6,990 bases of DNA from an uncultured Treponema sp. Lineage in GTDB: Bacteria; Spirochaetota; Spirochaetia; Treponematales; Treponemataceae. The notes under the pieces are model-generated. The model was not told the origin of the DNA, did no database searches, and saw nothing but the letters and a program-made list of their open reading frames with translations. Shown here piece after piece: positions 1-5,818 of this stretch (the stretch's first letter is position 1; each line of letters starts with the position of its first letter). The stretch lies in assembly GCA_937885475.1 (NCBI GenBank), contig CAKZZR010000167.1, forward strand, positions 1 through 6,990. Direction: 5' to 3'. Both the position numbers and the translations under genes were made by a program.

Positions 1-51
1 CGGCGACCACCGAGATCTACACTCTTTCCCTACACGACGCTCTTCCGATCT
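1..51. other. Illumina TruSeq P5 adapter contamination
   Basis: These 51 bases are identical to the last 51 bases of the standard 58-base Illumina universal adapter/PCR primer; only its first seven bases (AATGATA) are missing. The sequence ends in the familiar CTCTTCCGATCT read-priming site, directly followed by coding sequence of an EAL domain. It is an untrimmed library-construction sequence left at a contig end, not part of the genome. It has no stop codon in the frame of the following gene, so a naive gene caller could extend that gene into it. Confidence 0.98.
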
Positions 52-522
52 GTGGACATGAACGATCCGTCGCTCACCGACTTTTTGTGCGCGCTTGTTT
101 CTGAGCATCAGATTCCCCCTGAGCAACTGCATCTTGAGGTTACGGAATCCGCGTACATTCAGAACCGTTCGATTATCGTTCAGACGGTAAAAAAACTGCG
201 CGAAGCGGGCTTTAAGATTGAGATGGACGATTTTGGCTCCGGCTATTCGTCGCTCAACATGCTTTCTGTTCTGCCGATTGACGCGCTCAAACTTGACATT
301 GAATTCATCCGCAACATTGAAACTGATAAAATAGCACTGTACATGGTTCGCGTAGTGCTGGAGCTTGCCCGTAATTTTAAGATTCCGGTGATTGCAGAGG
401 GCGTTGAGACCGAAGCGCAGTACCGTCTGCTAAAAAAGGCTGGCTGCGACATCGTGCAGGGCTTTTATTTTTCAAAGGCGGTGCCGCCGGACGAATTCAT
501 ACAGCTTTCAATACAGCCATAG
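52..522 (+). CDS. EAL-domain c-di-GMP phosphodiesterase, 3' fragment
   Basis: This is the C-terminal 156 residues of an EAL domain, the enzyme fold that hydrolyses cyclic di-GMP to linear pGpG in the cytoplasm. Counting the GTG at 52 as residue 1, the conserved blocks appear in the usual order: LEVTES (28-33, with metal-binding Glu), the MDDFGSGYSSL loop (58-68, paired Asp), LKLD (79-82, catalytic-region Lys), VIAEGVET (113-120, Glu) and VQGFYFSK near the C-terminus. All metal and general-base positions visible here are intact, so this half looks catalytically competent. The EAL signature itself and any GGDEF, PAS or membrane domains lie upstream and are missing. The GTG at 52 is not a real start: the alignment begins mid-domain and the preceding bases are adapter. 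The stop is at 520-522, 14 bp before pyruvate kinase, so the two are probably cotranscribed. Confidence 0.93.
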   Translation: MDMNDPSLTDFLCALVSEHQIPPEQLHLEVTESAYIQNRSIIVQTVKKLREAGFKIEMDDFGSGYSSLNMLSVLPIDALKLDIEFIRNIETDKIALYMVRVVLELARNFKIPVIAEGVETEAQYRLLKKAGCDIVQGFYFSKAVPPDEFIQLSIQP

Positions 523-536
523 CATAGGGGAAAATT

Positions 537-2333
537 ATGACATTACGAAAAACAAAAATCGTCTGCTCCGTGGGCCCTGCCTGCGATAACGACGACACAA
601 TCCGCCGCATGATTCTTGCCGGCATGAACATAGCACGTTTTAATTTCTCTCATGGAACGTATGAATGGCACAGTCAGGCTATGGAGCGCGTGCGCCGCAT
701 TTCCAAGGAGCTGAACGTTCCTGTGGGAATTCTTTTGGATACGAAGGGACCTGAAATACGCACCGGGCTTACGCCTGACAACCGCGAGATTGCAGTCAGC
801 GCGGGCGAGGTGGTTGAGCTTGTGTCTGACGATTCGCCCTGCACGCAGGCGGACGGCGCAAAGCCGTGCCATATTTCGCTTTCGTGGAAGGAAGCCGCGC
901 AAAAGCTGCTGCCCGGCCATAAGGTGCTTATTGCGGACGGTCTGATTGAGCTTGAGGTTACGGAAATCCGCGCCCCGCTCATTTTGTGTCGCGCCGTGAA
1001 CGGCGGAAAAATCTCTAGCCGCAAGAACGTGAACCTTAAGGGCGTTCATGCGGGGCTTCCTATTATGAGCGACAAGGACAAGGCTGACCTTCGTTTTGGT
1101 GCACAGCAGGACGTTGACTTTATTGCCGCCAGCTTTGTCTCGTTCCCGGAGGAGGTCGTTCAGATAAAATCCTTCATAAAGGAGCTGGGACTTGATGCCC
1201 GCGTCATCGCTAAGATTGAAAGCGAGGAGGGCGTTCAGAATATTGAGGGAATCATAAAGGAAGCGGATGGCGTTATGGTTGCCCGCGGCGACCTTGGCGT
1301 TCAGCTTTCGCCTGAGCGGATTCCGCTTGTGCAGAAGTCAATCATAAAGGCGTGCCGTCAGGCAGGAAAGCCTGTCATTACGGCGACGCAGATGCTGGAC
1401 AGCATGATTGTAAATCCCCGGCCGACCCGCGCGGAGCTTACTGACGTTGCGAACGCCGTTTTTGACGGAACCGACGCTGTAATGCTTTCTGGCGAGACCG
1501 CCGGCGGAAAATACCCGGTTGAAGCGGTGAGCACGATGGCTTTGGTTACGAGCACTACCGAGGATTCTGAGGAATACCGCAACTGCATGAAGGTTCTGGA
1601 TGCGGCGTACAAGCCAGGCTTTGAGGTAGGGCATGCCGTAATGCACAGCGCCTACAAACTCGCGCGCAACATAGAGGCAAAGGCACTCATCATTCCGACC
1701 ATGCACGGAAACACCGCTCGCACCATCGGAAGTTACCGCCCGGAGCAGATAATCATAGGCGTAACGCCGTTTGACAAGGTTGGGCGACAGCTTACGATTC
1801 AGTGGGGCGTTGTGCCGGTGCGCTGCGATCTTGCTGAGGATTCAGAGATGATGATTCAGAACGCGGTAAAGCTGGCGCTTGACAGCGGAGCCGTTCACCT
1901 TTCTGACAAGGTTGTGGTGTGCGCGGGAATTCCGCTTTCAAGCCCGCTCATGGCAAATACTATAAAGGTTCTTATCGTTGGAAACGTTCTTGCGCGCGGA
2001 ACGGCGTTTGGCTTTAACAACGAGGCTCTGCCCAAGGCTGGTGGTCGCGTCGTTCAGGTAAAGGATGTTTCGGGCTTGCGCGAGCAGCTTATGGTCAACC
2101 GCAACACGATTCTGGTGTGCTGGCGCATTACCGAGGATTTGATTCCGCTTTTGCGCGTGGTGGACGGCGTGGTGGCGGAAAGCGGCTCCGACGTTTCTGC
2201 GGACGTGCTTTCTGCGGTCAATAAGAATCTTGTGTGGATTCAGAATGTGCGCAACGCGTGCAAAATCCTTGAGAACGACCTGTCCGTTACGATTGACGGC
2301 GAGCAGGGGCTTGTCTATGAGGGAATAATCTAG
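537..2333 (+). CDS. pyk: pyruvate kinase with extra C-terminal domain
   Basis: Pyruvate kinase transfers phosphate from phosphoenolpyruvate to ADP, the last ATP-yielding step of glycolysis. The 598-aa product starts at ATG 537 with an AGGGG Shine-Dalgarno at 526-530. Visible are the N-terminal TKIVCSVGPA (6-15), R34 and the NFSH loop (36-39), LLDTKGPEIRTG (66-77), AKIES with catalytic K226 and metal ligand E228, MVARGDLGV with D252, ITATQML (281-287, T284), and NPRPTRAE followed by the DGTDAVMLSGETA signature (310-322). The allosteric C-domain covers about 360-480. Residues about 485-598 form an additional domain resembling the C-terminal extension of Bacillus-type pyruvate kinases, which is related to the mobile phosphohistidine domain of PEP-utilising enzymes. 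That domain has Ser554 where its relatives carry His in the TSHA motif. The gene follows an EAL gene by 14 bp and is probably in one transcript with it. The enzyme assignment is secure; the role of the tail is inferred. Confidence 0.97.
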   Translation: MTLRKTKIVCSVGPACDNDDTIRRMILAGMNIARFNFSHGTYEWHSQAMERVRRISKELNVPVGILLDTKGPEIRTGLTPDNREIAVSAGEVVELVSDDSPCTQADGAKPCHISLSWKEAAQKLLPGHKVLIADGLIELEVTEIRAPLILCRAVNGGKISSRKNVNLKGVHAGLPIMSDKDKADLRFGAQQDVDFIAASFVSFPEEVVQIKSFIKELGLDARVIAKIESEEGVQNIEGIIKEADGVMVARGDLGVQLSPERIPLVQKSIIKACRQAGKPVITATQMLDSMIVNPRPTRAELTDVANAVFDGTDAVMLSGETAGGKYPVEAVSTMALVTSTTEDSEEYRNCMKVLDAAYKPGFEVGHAVMHSAYKLARNIEAKALIIPTMHGNTARTIGSYRPEQIIIGVTPFDKVGRQLTIQWGVVPVRCDLAEDSEMMIQNAVKLALDSGAVHLSDKVVVCAGIPLSSPLMANTIKVLIVGNVLARGTAFGFNNEALPKAGGRVVQVKDVSGLREQLMVNRNTILVCWRITEDLIPLLRVVDGVVAESGSDVSADVLSAVNKNLVWIQNVRNACKILENDLSVTIDGEQGLVYEGII

Positions 2334-2350
2334 CATAATGGCGATATAGA

Positions 2351-2409
2351 CCCTTCCGGCAGGCTGACTTGTAGACTTCGACCTGAACGAGCTAAGATAG
2401 CCGGGGGGG
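2351..2409 (+). promoter_or_regulatory. potential long-loop hairpin involving the G tract
   Basis: Bases 2351-2360 (CCCTTCCGGC) can pair over ten positions with 2400-2409 (GCCGGGGGGG), eight as Watson-Crick pairs and two as G-U, leaving a 39-nt loop. No T-run follows, so it is not an intrinsic terminator. In a transcript reading through from pyk it would occupy most of the G-rich segment that lies where a ribosome binding site would be for the PilZ gene. Pairing is seen in the sequence; a regulatory role is inferred. Confidence 0.3.
2369..2398 (+). promoter_or_regulatory. possible weak promoter for the PilZ gene
   Basis: TTGTAG at 2369-2374 and TAAGAT at 2393-2398 are separated by 18 bp and resemble sigma-70 -35 and -10 boxes (3/6 and 4/6 matches to consensus). 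A start site would fall in or next to the G8 tract at 2403-2410. The match is weak, and the PilZ gene could instead be read through from pyk, since no terminator is visible in the gap. Confidence 0.25.
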
Positions 2410-2410
2410 G
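2403..2410 (+). repeat. G8 homopolymer tract upstream of PilZ gene
   Basis: Eight consecutive G residues end 11 bases before the ATG at 2422. Otherwise no AGGAGG-like ribosome binding site is present, so the tract may act as a G-only Shine-Dalgarno (it can pair with CCUCC using one G-U pair). Homopolymeric G tracts of about this length upstream of genes are known to vary in length and change expression in Treponema pallidum (for example at tpr genes). Whether this one varies cannot be told from a single sequence. Confidence 0.85.
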
Positions 2411-2421
2411 TAATAGTTTTC

Positions 2422-3297
2422 ATGGAATCTCGGGAGAATCCGCTTTTCGGTCGAAAAGTCTTTTTTATAAATCCGTCTCTCTTTATCGAAAATCTCGTAG
2501 TGGAAATGCTCCGCGAGCAGGAGTATGAGGTATACGTTCTGAGCGATTTTCGACGCGCAAAAAGTTTGCTTGCGCAGTTCCCCGATTCACTTTGCTTCGT
2601 AGATATTGATACCGAGATGAATTTCTCGCAATGGTTCAATTTTATAAAGAGCTTTTCAAACGACAATAATCTTACGTCGCTGTTTTTTGGCGTCATCTCT
2701 GAAAAAGCCAATTTTGAGGACAGAAACCGTTTTTTGATGAACCTCAAGCTTCCATGCGGCTTTACGCTCGTACGGCATAAGAGCGATAAGATTGTAAGCT
2801 CCTTTGTGGATATTCTTGAGCTGAACGGTGCAAAGGGACGGCGAAAATACCTGCGCCTTGACACAAAGAATATCAAAGAGGTGAGCGGCTATCTTGCGGC
2901 AAAGGATAAGCTGTTCGCCGTGAATATCCGCGACATCTCATCGGTGGGCTTTTCATGCACGTTCAAAAAGGAGCTTGCGCCACTGTTTCAGGAAAAAACA
3001 CTCCTCCGCAACATCTGCCTGAACGTAGGTCGAAAGTCGCTCGTCTGTTCCTGCGTGGTGTTCCGCACTACGTTCGTGGACGAGGCAACGGGAATGAGCG
3101 TCCTTATGCTGACAAACGAGAATCCTCCCGAAACAAAGATTCAGATTCTGACCTACATAATCGACTATAACAACGAGGTTATGAGCGTCGCAATAAAGAA
3201 TGCCGTTCACGATTCCTTTTCCTATGCGGAGCCGGATATTTTCAGCACGCTTCCCATCGTTCATTCCGAGGAGTATGACGATTTGCTTCCGTTGTAG
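2422..3297 (+). CDS. PilZ-domain c-di-GMP receptor with receiver-like N-terminus
   Basis: The 291-aa protein has both halves of the PilZ c-di-GMP binding signature: RxxxR as R141-KYL-R145, and the (D/N)xSxxG motif as D171-I-S173-SV-G176, followed by beta-strand-rich sequence to about 245. It should therefore bind cyclic di-GMP in the cytoplasm and pass the signal to an unknown target, in spirochetes often motility or virulence functions. The N-terminal 1-130 region has the alternating hydrophobic strands and helices of a response-regulator receiver (KVFFINPS at 12-19, CFVDID at 58-63). The acidic pair of a true receiver is replaced by Asn17-Pro18, so phosphorylation is unlikely. No signal peptide or membrane segment is visible. 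The ATG at 2422 is chosen because an in-frame stop lies at 2398-2400 with no other start between. The gene looks more AT-rich than pyk. The receiver-like reading is tentative; the PilZ call is firm. Confidence 0.85.
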   Translation: MESRENPLFGRKVFFINPSLFIENLVVEMLREQEYEVYVLSDFRRAKSLLAQFPDSLCFVDIDTEMNFSQWFNFIKSFSNDNNLTSLFFGVISEKANFEDRNRFLMNLKLPCGFTLVRHKSDKIVSSFVDILELNGAKGRRKYLRLDTKNIKEVSGYLAAKDKLFAVNIRDISSVGFSCTFKKELAPLFQEKTLLRNICLNVGRKSLVCSCVVFRTTFVDEATGMSVLMLTNENPPETKIQILTYIIDYNNEVMSVAIKNAVHDSFSYAEPDIFSTLPIVHSEEYDDLLPL

Positions 3298-3310
3298 AGC
3301 CGTTGTAGAG
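3289..3310 (+). repeat. 11-bp perfect tandem duplication across a stop codon
   Basis: CCGTTGTAGAG occurs twice head to tail (3289-3299 and 3300-3310). The first copy contains the last codons and TAG stop (3295-3297) of the PilZ gene; the second is wholly noncoding. The protein end is unchanged by the duplication. It looks like a slippage event or a small repeat; no function is apparent. Confidence 0.9.
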
Positions 3311-3350
3311 CGGCGCAGGGCTGTCTCTTTCCTCGTTTTTTTTCTTCCCT

Positions 3351-3379
3351 TTGCATAGAAGCCTGTTTTGTGGTACTCT
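3351..3379 (+). promoter_or_regulatory. possible promoter for glyQS and downstream reductase
   Basis: TTGCAT (3351-3356) and TACTCT (3374-3379) are 17 bp apart, and the -10-like box is directly preceded by TGG, fitting the extended -10 pattern TGn. Transcription would start near 3386, giving a leader of about 85 bases before the synthetase ATG. The -10 match is only moderate, but this is the one intergenic gap long enough to carry a promoter for the synthetase-reductase pair. Confidence 0.4.
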
Positions 3380-3411
3380 GAAGTTCACGTTAAAAATGCG
3401 TCACAAACCGG

Positions 3412-3446
3412 TGGCGCTCACTACAATCTTAAAGCGGCCCGCGCCA
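3412..3446 (+). promoter_or_regulatory. possible leader hairpin upstream of glyQS
   Basis: TGGCGC (3412-3417) is perfectly complementary to GCGCCA (3441-3446), with a 23-nt loop, ending 11 bases before the GAGG ribosome binding site at 3458-3461. No T-run follows and there is no recognisable T-box sequence. It may be chance pairing in a GC-rich leader. Confidence 0.2.
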
Positions 3447-3469
3447 GAGTCGTAAGCGAGGTAATAAAA

Positions 3470-4945
3470 ATGGCAAAAGAAACAAAAGATACACACGCAT
3501 GTACATTGGACAAAATCATCTCTCTTTGTAAGAGACGCGGTTTTGTATATCAGGCTTCCGAGATTTACGGAGGTCAGGCGGGCGCATGGGATTACGGTCC
3601 GCTCGGTGTGGAATTCAAGCGGAATATACAGAATGAATGGTGGCACTACATGACTCAGCTTCACGATGACGTCGTGGGCTTGGATTCCGCCATCTTCCAG
3701 CATCATACCACATGGGAAGCGTCAGGACACGTCGCTCATTTTTCTGACCCAATGGTTGACTGCTGCGAATGCAAGGCACGCTTCCGTGCTGACAACATCA
3801 TCGAGGAATACTGCGACTCTCACAATGAAAAAACAGAAAAGCCGGTCGACACGATGACCCACGACGAGATGAAGGCGTTCATCGAGGCAAAAATAAACTG
3901 CCCGACCTGCGGCAAGCACAGCTGGACCGACGTACGCGAATTCAACCTTATGTTCAAGACTCACCTTGGACCGGTTGCAAGCGATACGTCATTGATTTAC
4001 CTGCGCCCAGAAACCTGTCAGGGAATCTTTACGGACTTCAAGAGCATCGTTCAGTCAAACCGCATGAAAATTCCGTTTGGCGTTGCTCAGGTTGGTAAGT
4101 CTTTCCGCAACGAGATTATCTTCAAGAACTTTATTTTCCGTACCTGCGAATTTGAGCAGATGGAGATGGAATATTTCTGCAAGCCGGGAACTGAGGACGA
4201 AACCTTTGAGCGCTGGCGAAACGACCGCTGGAACTTCTATCTTAAGTACGGCATTGCAGAAAAGAACCTTAAGTGGCACCACCACGACAAGCTTGCGCAC
4301 TACGCAAAGGACGCGTACGACGTTACCTACAACTTCCCGATTGGATTTGAGGAGGTTGAGGGAATTCACAGCCGCACTGACTTTGACTTAAGCCAGCACG
4401 CAAAATATTCAAAGAAGGACATGAGCTACATCGATCAGGAGGACGGAAACAAAAAGTACGTTCCGTACGTAATCGAAACTTCTGCCGGTCTTAACCGCAA
4501 CTTCCTTATGTTCCTGTGCGAGGCATACGAGGAAGAGAACGTTGCTGCCGAAGGACAGCCGGAGGACTACCGCACCGTTCTTCACCTTCATCCAAAGCTG
4601 GCTCCAATTACCGTTGCCGTTCTGCCGCTTATGAAAAAGGACGGACTTGCAGAAAAGGCAAAGGAAATCCAGCACCTTCTGAAGGAAGATTTTGTAACTG
4701 ACTTTGACACGAGCGGAACCGTAGGAAAGCGCTACCGCCGTCAGGACGAGGTTGGAACTCCGTTCTGCGTAACCGTTGACTACGACACGATTCACGAGAA
4801 GAAGGACGACGGTTCTGACAACCCGGACTTTAACACGGTAACGGTACGCTTCCGCGACAGCATGAAGCAGGATCGCGTTTCTTTGGACAATCTTGTTGCA
4901 TACATCCAGAATGCAATCCGCAATTACAAGCCGGTTGAACGATAA
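3470..4945 (+). CDS. glyQS: glycyl-tRNA synthetase, dimeric (class II) type
   Basis: This enzyme charges tRNA-Gly with glycine using ATP, in the cytoplasm. The 491-aa product is the single-chain homodimeric form found in eukaryotes, archaea and some bacteria including spirochetes, not the alpha2beta2 form. The start is ATG 3470, with GAGG at 3458-3461; the frame is open further upstream to a TTG at 3368, but those 34 codons look nothing like the family. Numbering from that ATG, residues 15-48 hold the typical KRRGF, SEIYGG and WDYGPLG blocks. WEASGHVAHFSDPMVDC follows at about 82-98. Two Cys pairs, C98/C101 and C144/C147, form a zinc-ribbon-like insertion. Class II motif 2 is seen as FRNE (212-215) with RTCEFEQMEME (224-234), and motif 3 as SAGLNR ending at R343. 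From about 374 a HGTP anticodon-binding domain begins (LHPKLAPITVAVLPL). It is followed after 18 bp by the reductase gene, probably in the same transcript. Confidence 0.97.
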   Translation: MAKETKDTHACTLDKIISLCKRRGFVYQASEIYGGQAGAWDYGPLGVEFKRNIQNEWWHYMTQLHDDVVGLDSAIFQHHTTWEASGHVAHFSDPMVDCCECKARFRADNIIEEYCDSHNEKTEKPVDTMTHDEMKAFIEAKINCPTCGKHSWTDVREFNLMFKTHLGPVASDTSLIYLRPETCQGIFTDFKSIVQSNRMKIPFGVAQVGKSFRNEIIFKNFIFRTCEFEQMEMEYFCKPGTEDETFERWRNDRWNFYLKYGIAEKNLKWHHHDKLAHYAKDAYDVTYNFPIGFEEVEGIHSRTDFDLSQHAKYSKKDMSYIDQEDGNKKYVPYVIETSAGLNRNFLMFLCEAYEEENVAAEGQPEDYRTVLHLHPKLAPITVAVLPLMKKDGLAEKAKEIQHLLKEDFVTDFDTSGTVGKRYRRQDEVGTPFCVTVDYDTIHEKKDDGSDNPDFNTVTVRFRDSMKQDRVSLDNLVAYIQNAIRNYKPVER

Positions 4946-4950
4946 TTTAC

Positions 4951-4966
4951 GGAGGTAATTTTTTTG
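4951..4966 (+). promoter_or_regulatory. strong RBS with TTG start codon
   Basis: GGAGG at 4951-4955 lies 8 bases upstream of TTG 4964-4966. This decides the reductase start: the TTG gives the family-typical N-terminus (MEYVRLGRTNLMISRVAFG), whereas the first in-frame ATG (4997) would remove the first beta-strand of the barrel. A run of T residues separates the two elements. Confidence 0.85.
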
Positions 4967-5725
4967 GAATACGTTCGGCTTGGAAGGACAAATTTGATGA
5001 TTTCCCGCGTTGCGTTCGGGGCTGTGTCGCTTAACAAGGCAGGCGATGACGAGTCCGTGGCGCTTTTGGTGCGCGGGGCATACAATCAGGGCATAAATTT
5101 TTTTGACACGACGCGCTCCTCCGCCGATTCAGAAAAGCTGCTTGGCGACGCAATTGGCGACATCCGCTCCAGCGTGATGATTGCCTCTAAAAGCGGCGCT
5201 CAGAGCGGGGCTGAGATTTTGGGCGATGTGGAAACCAGCCTTAACGTCATGCATACAGACTACATCGACTTGTATCAGTATGAGTCTGATTCGTTTTTGC
5301 CGCAGCCGAATGGTGCAGACGGCATCTACAATGCGTTGCGCACGCTTAAGGACGGTGGCAAAATCCGTAGCATAGGGCTTGCAACCCAGAGCCTTGACCT
5401 TGCGGAAAGCGCCGTGCGGAGCGGCTTTTACGACGCGCTTCAGTTTCCGTTCAATATCCTAAGTTCGGACGAGACGCGCCAGCTGGTCAAACTGTGTGAG
5501 GAAAATGACGTTGGCTTTGTTGCCATGCAGCCCCTTTGCGGTGGCGTGCTTGAGAACATTCCGCTTGCATTTGGCTTCCTGCATGAATACGAGAACGTGG
5601 TTCCGCTGTGGGGCGTGGAGAACGAAGAGGAGCTTAACCAGATTCTGTACTTCAACGAGCATCCCCCTGTAATCGACGAAAAATTCCACGATGACGTGGA
5701 ACGGCTCAGGATGTTCTTTAATTGA
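4964..5725 (+). CDS. aldo/keto reductase family protein, degenerate active site
   Basis: The 253-aa protein has the TIM-barrel layout of NAD(P)H-dependent aldo/keto reductases: the N-terminal RLGRTNLMISRVAFG strand (5-19), GINFFDTT (43-50), SEKLLG (56-61), IASK (73-76), TDYIDLYQ (98-105), IRSIGLAT (134-141), VAMQPLCGGVL (187-197) and a C-terminal PLWGVENEEELNQIL segment (214-228). Of the catalytic tetrad, Asp48 and Lys76 are present, but the Tyr position of the DTAxxYGxSE motif is Ser53 and the His that normally follows DLYQ is Glu107. Ordinary carbonyl reduction is therefore doubtful. The C-terminus resembles reductases that continue into a Cys-rich 4Fe-4S segment, but this one ends before any such cysteines, and the terminator follows at once, so the end is genuine. 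It begins with TTG 18 bp after the glycyl-tRNA synthetase stop and probably shares its transcript. Family membership is secure; substrate and activity are unknown. Confidence 0.85.
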   Translation: MEYVRLGRTNLMISRVAFGAVSLNKAGDDESVALLVRGAYNQGINFFDTTRSSADSEKLLGDAIGDIRSSVMIASKSGAQSGAEILGDVETSLNVMHTDYIDLYQYESDSFLPQPNGADGIYNALRTLKDGGKIRSIGLATQSLDLAESAVRSGFYDALQFPFNILSSDETRQLVKLCEENDVGFVAMQPLCGGVLENIPLAFGFLHEYENVVPLWGVENEEELNQILYFNEHPPVIDEKFHDDVERLRMFFN

Positions 5726-5731
5726 CAAAAC

Positions 5732-5766
5732 AAAAAAAGACGGGCGCTGTTAGCCCGTCTTTTTTT
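5732..5766. terminator. bidirectional rho-independent terminator
   Basis: A7 plus GACGGGC (5732-5745) is perfectly complementary to GCCCGTC plus T7 (5753-5766), with a 7-nt loop at 5746-5752. The T-run serves the + strand genes and, because the A-run mirrors it, the same element has a T-run when read on the minus strand. It lies 6 bp after the reductase stop and 52 bp beyond the end of the convergent HD-GYP gene, so it probably ends both transcripts. Confidence 0.95.
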
Positions 5767-5818
5767 AAGGGGTTCGGTTGTTGGGTTGCGCTCTTACCTT
5801 GTGCAATAGCCCGTCCGC

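Noticed and set aside
52..54. GTG as the start codon of the EAL gene.
   Set aside because: The encoded residues align to the middle of an EAL domain and the upstream bases are sequencing adapter, so the real start is missing.
1938..2876. 312-codon open frame on the minus strand across the pyk 3' end, the gap and the PilZ 5' half.
   Set aside because: It is antisense to two well-supported genes, its product is Arg/Ser-rich with no recognisable motif, and it has no supporting ribosome binding site; it is a shadow frame.
3311..3345. Run of eight T after the PilZ gene as an intrinsic terminator.
   Set aside because: No stable stem immediately precedes the T-run; only a 4-bp GCCG/CGGC pairing is seen further upstream.
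3396..3455. 19-codon small open frame in the glyQS leader, a possible attenuator peptide.
   Set aside because: It contains no glycine codons, lacks a convincing ribosome binding site, and no terminator/antiterminator pair follows.
3368..3469. TTG-initiated 34-codon N-terminal extension of glycyl-tRNA synthetase.
   Set aside because: The ATG at 3470 has a GAGG at good spacing and gives a family-like N-terminus; the extension overlaps the likely promoter and shows no family similarity.
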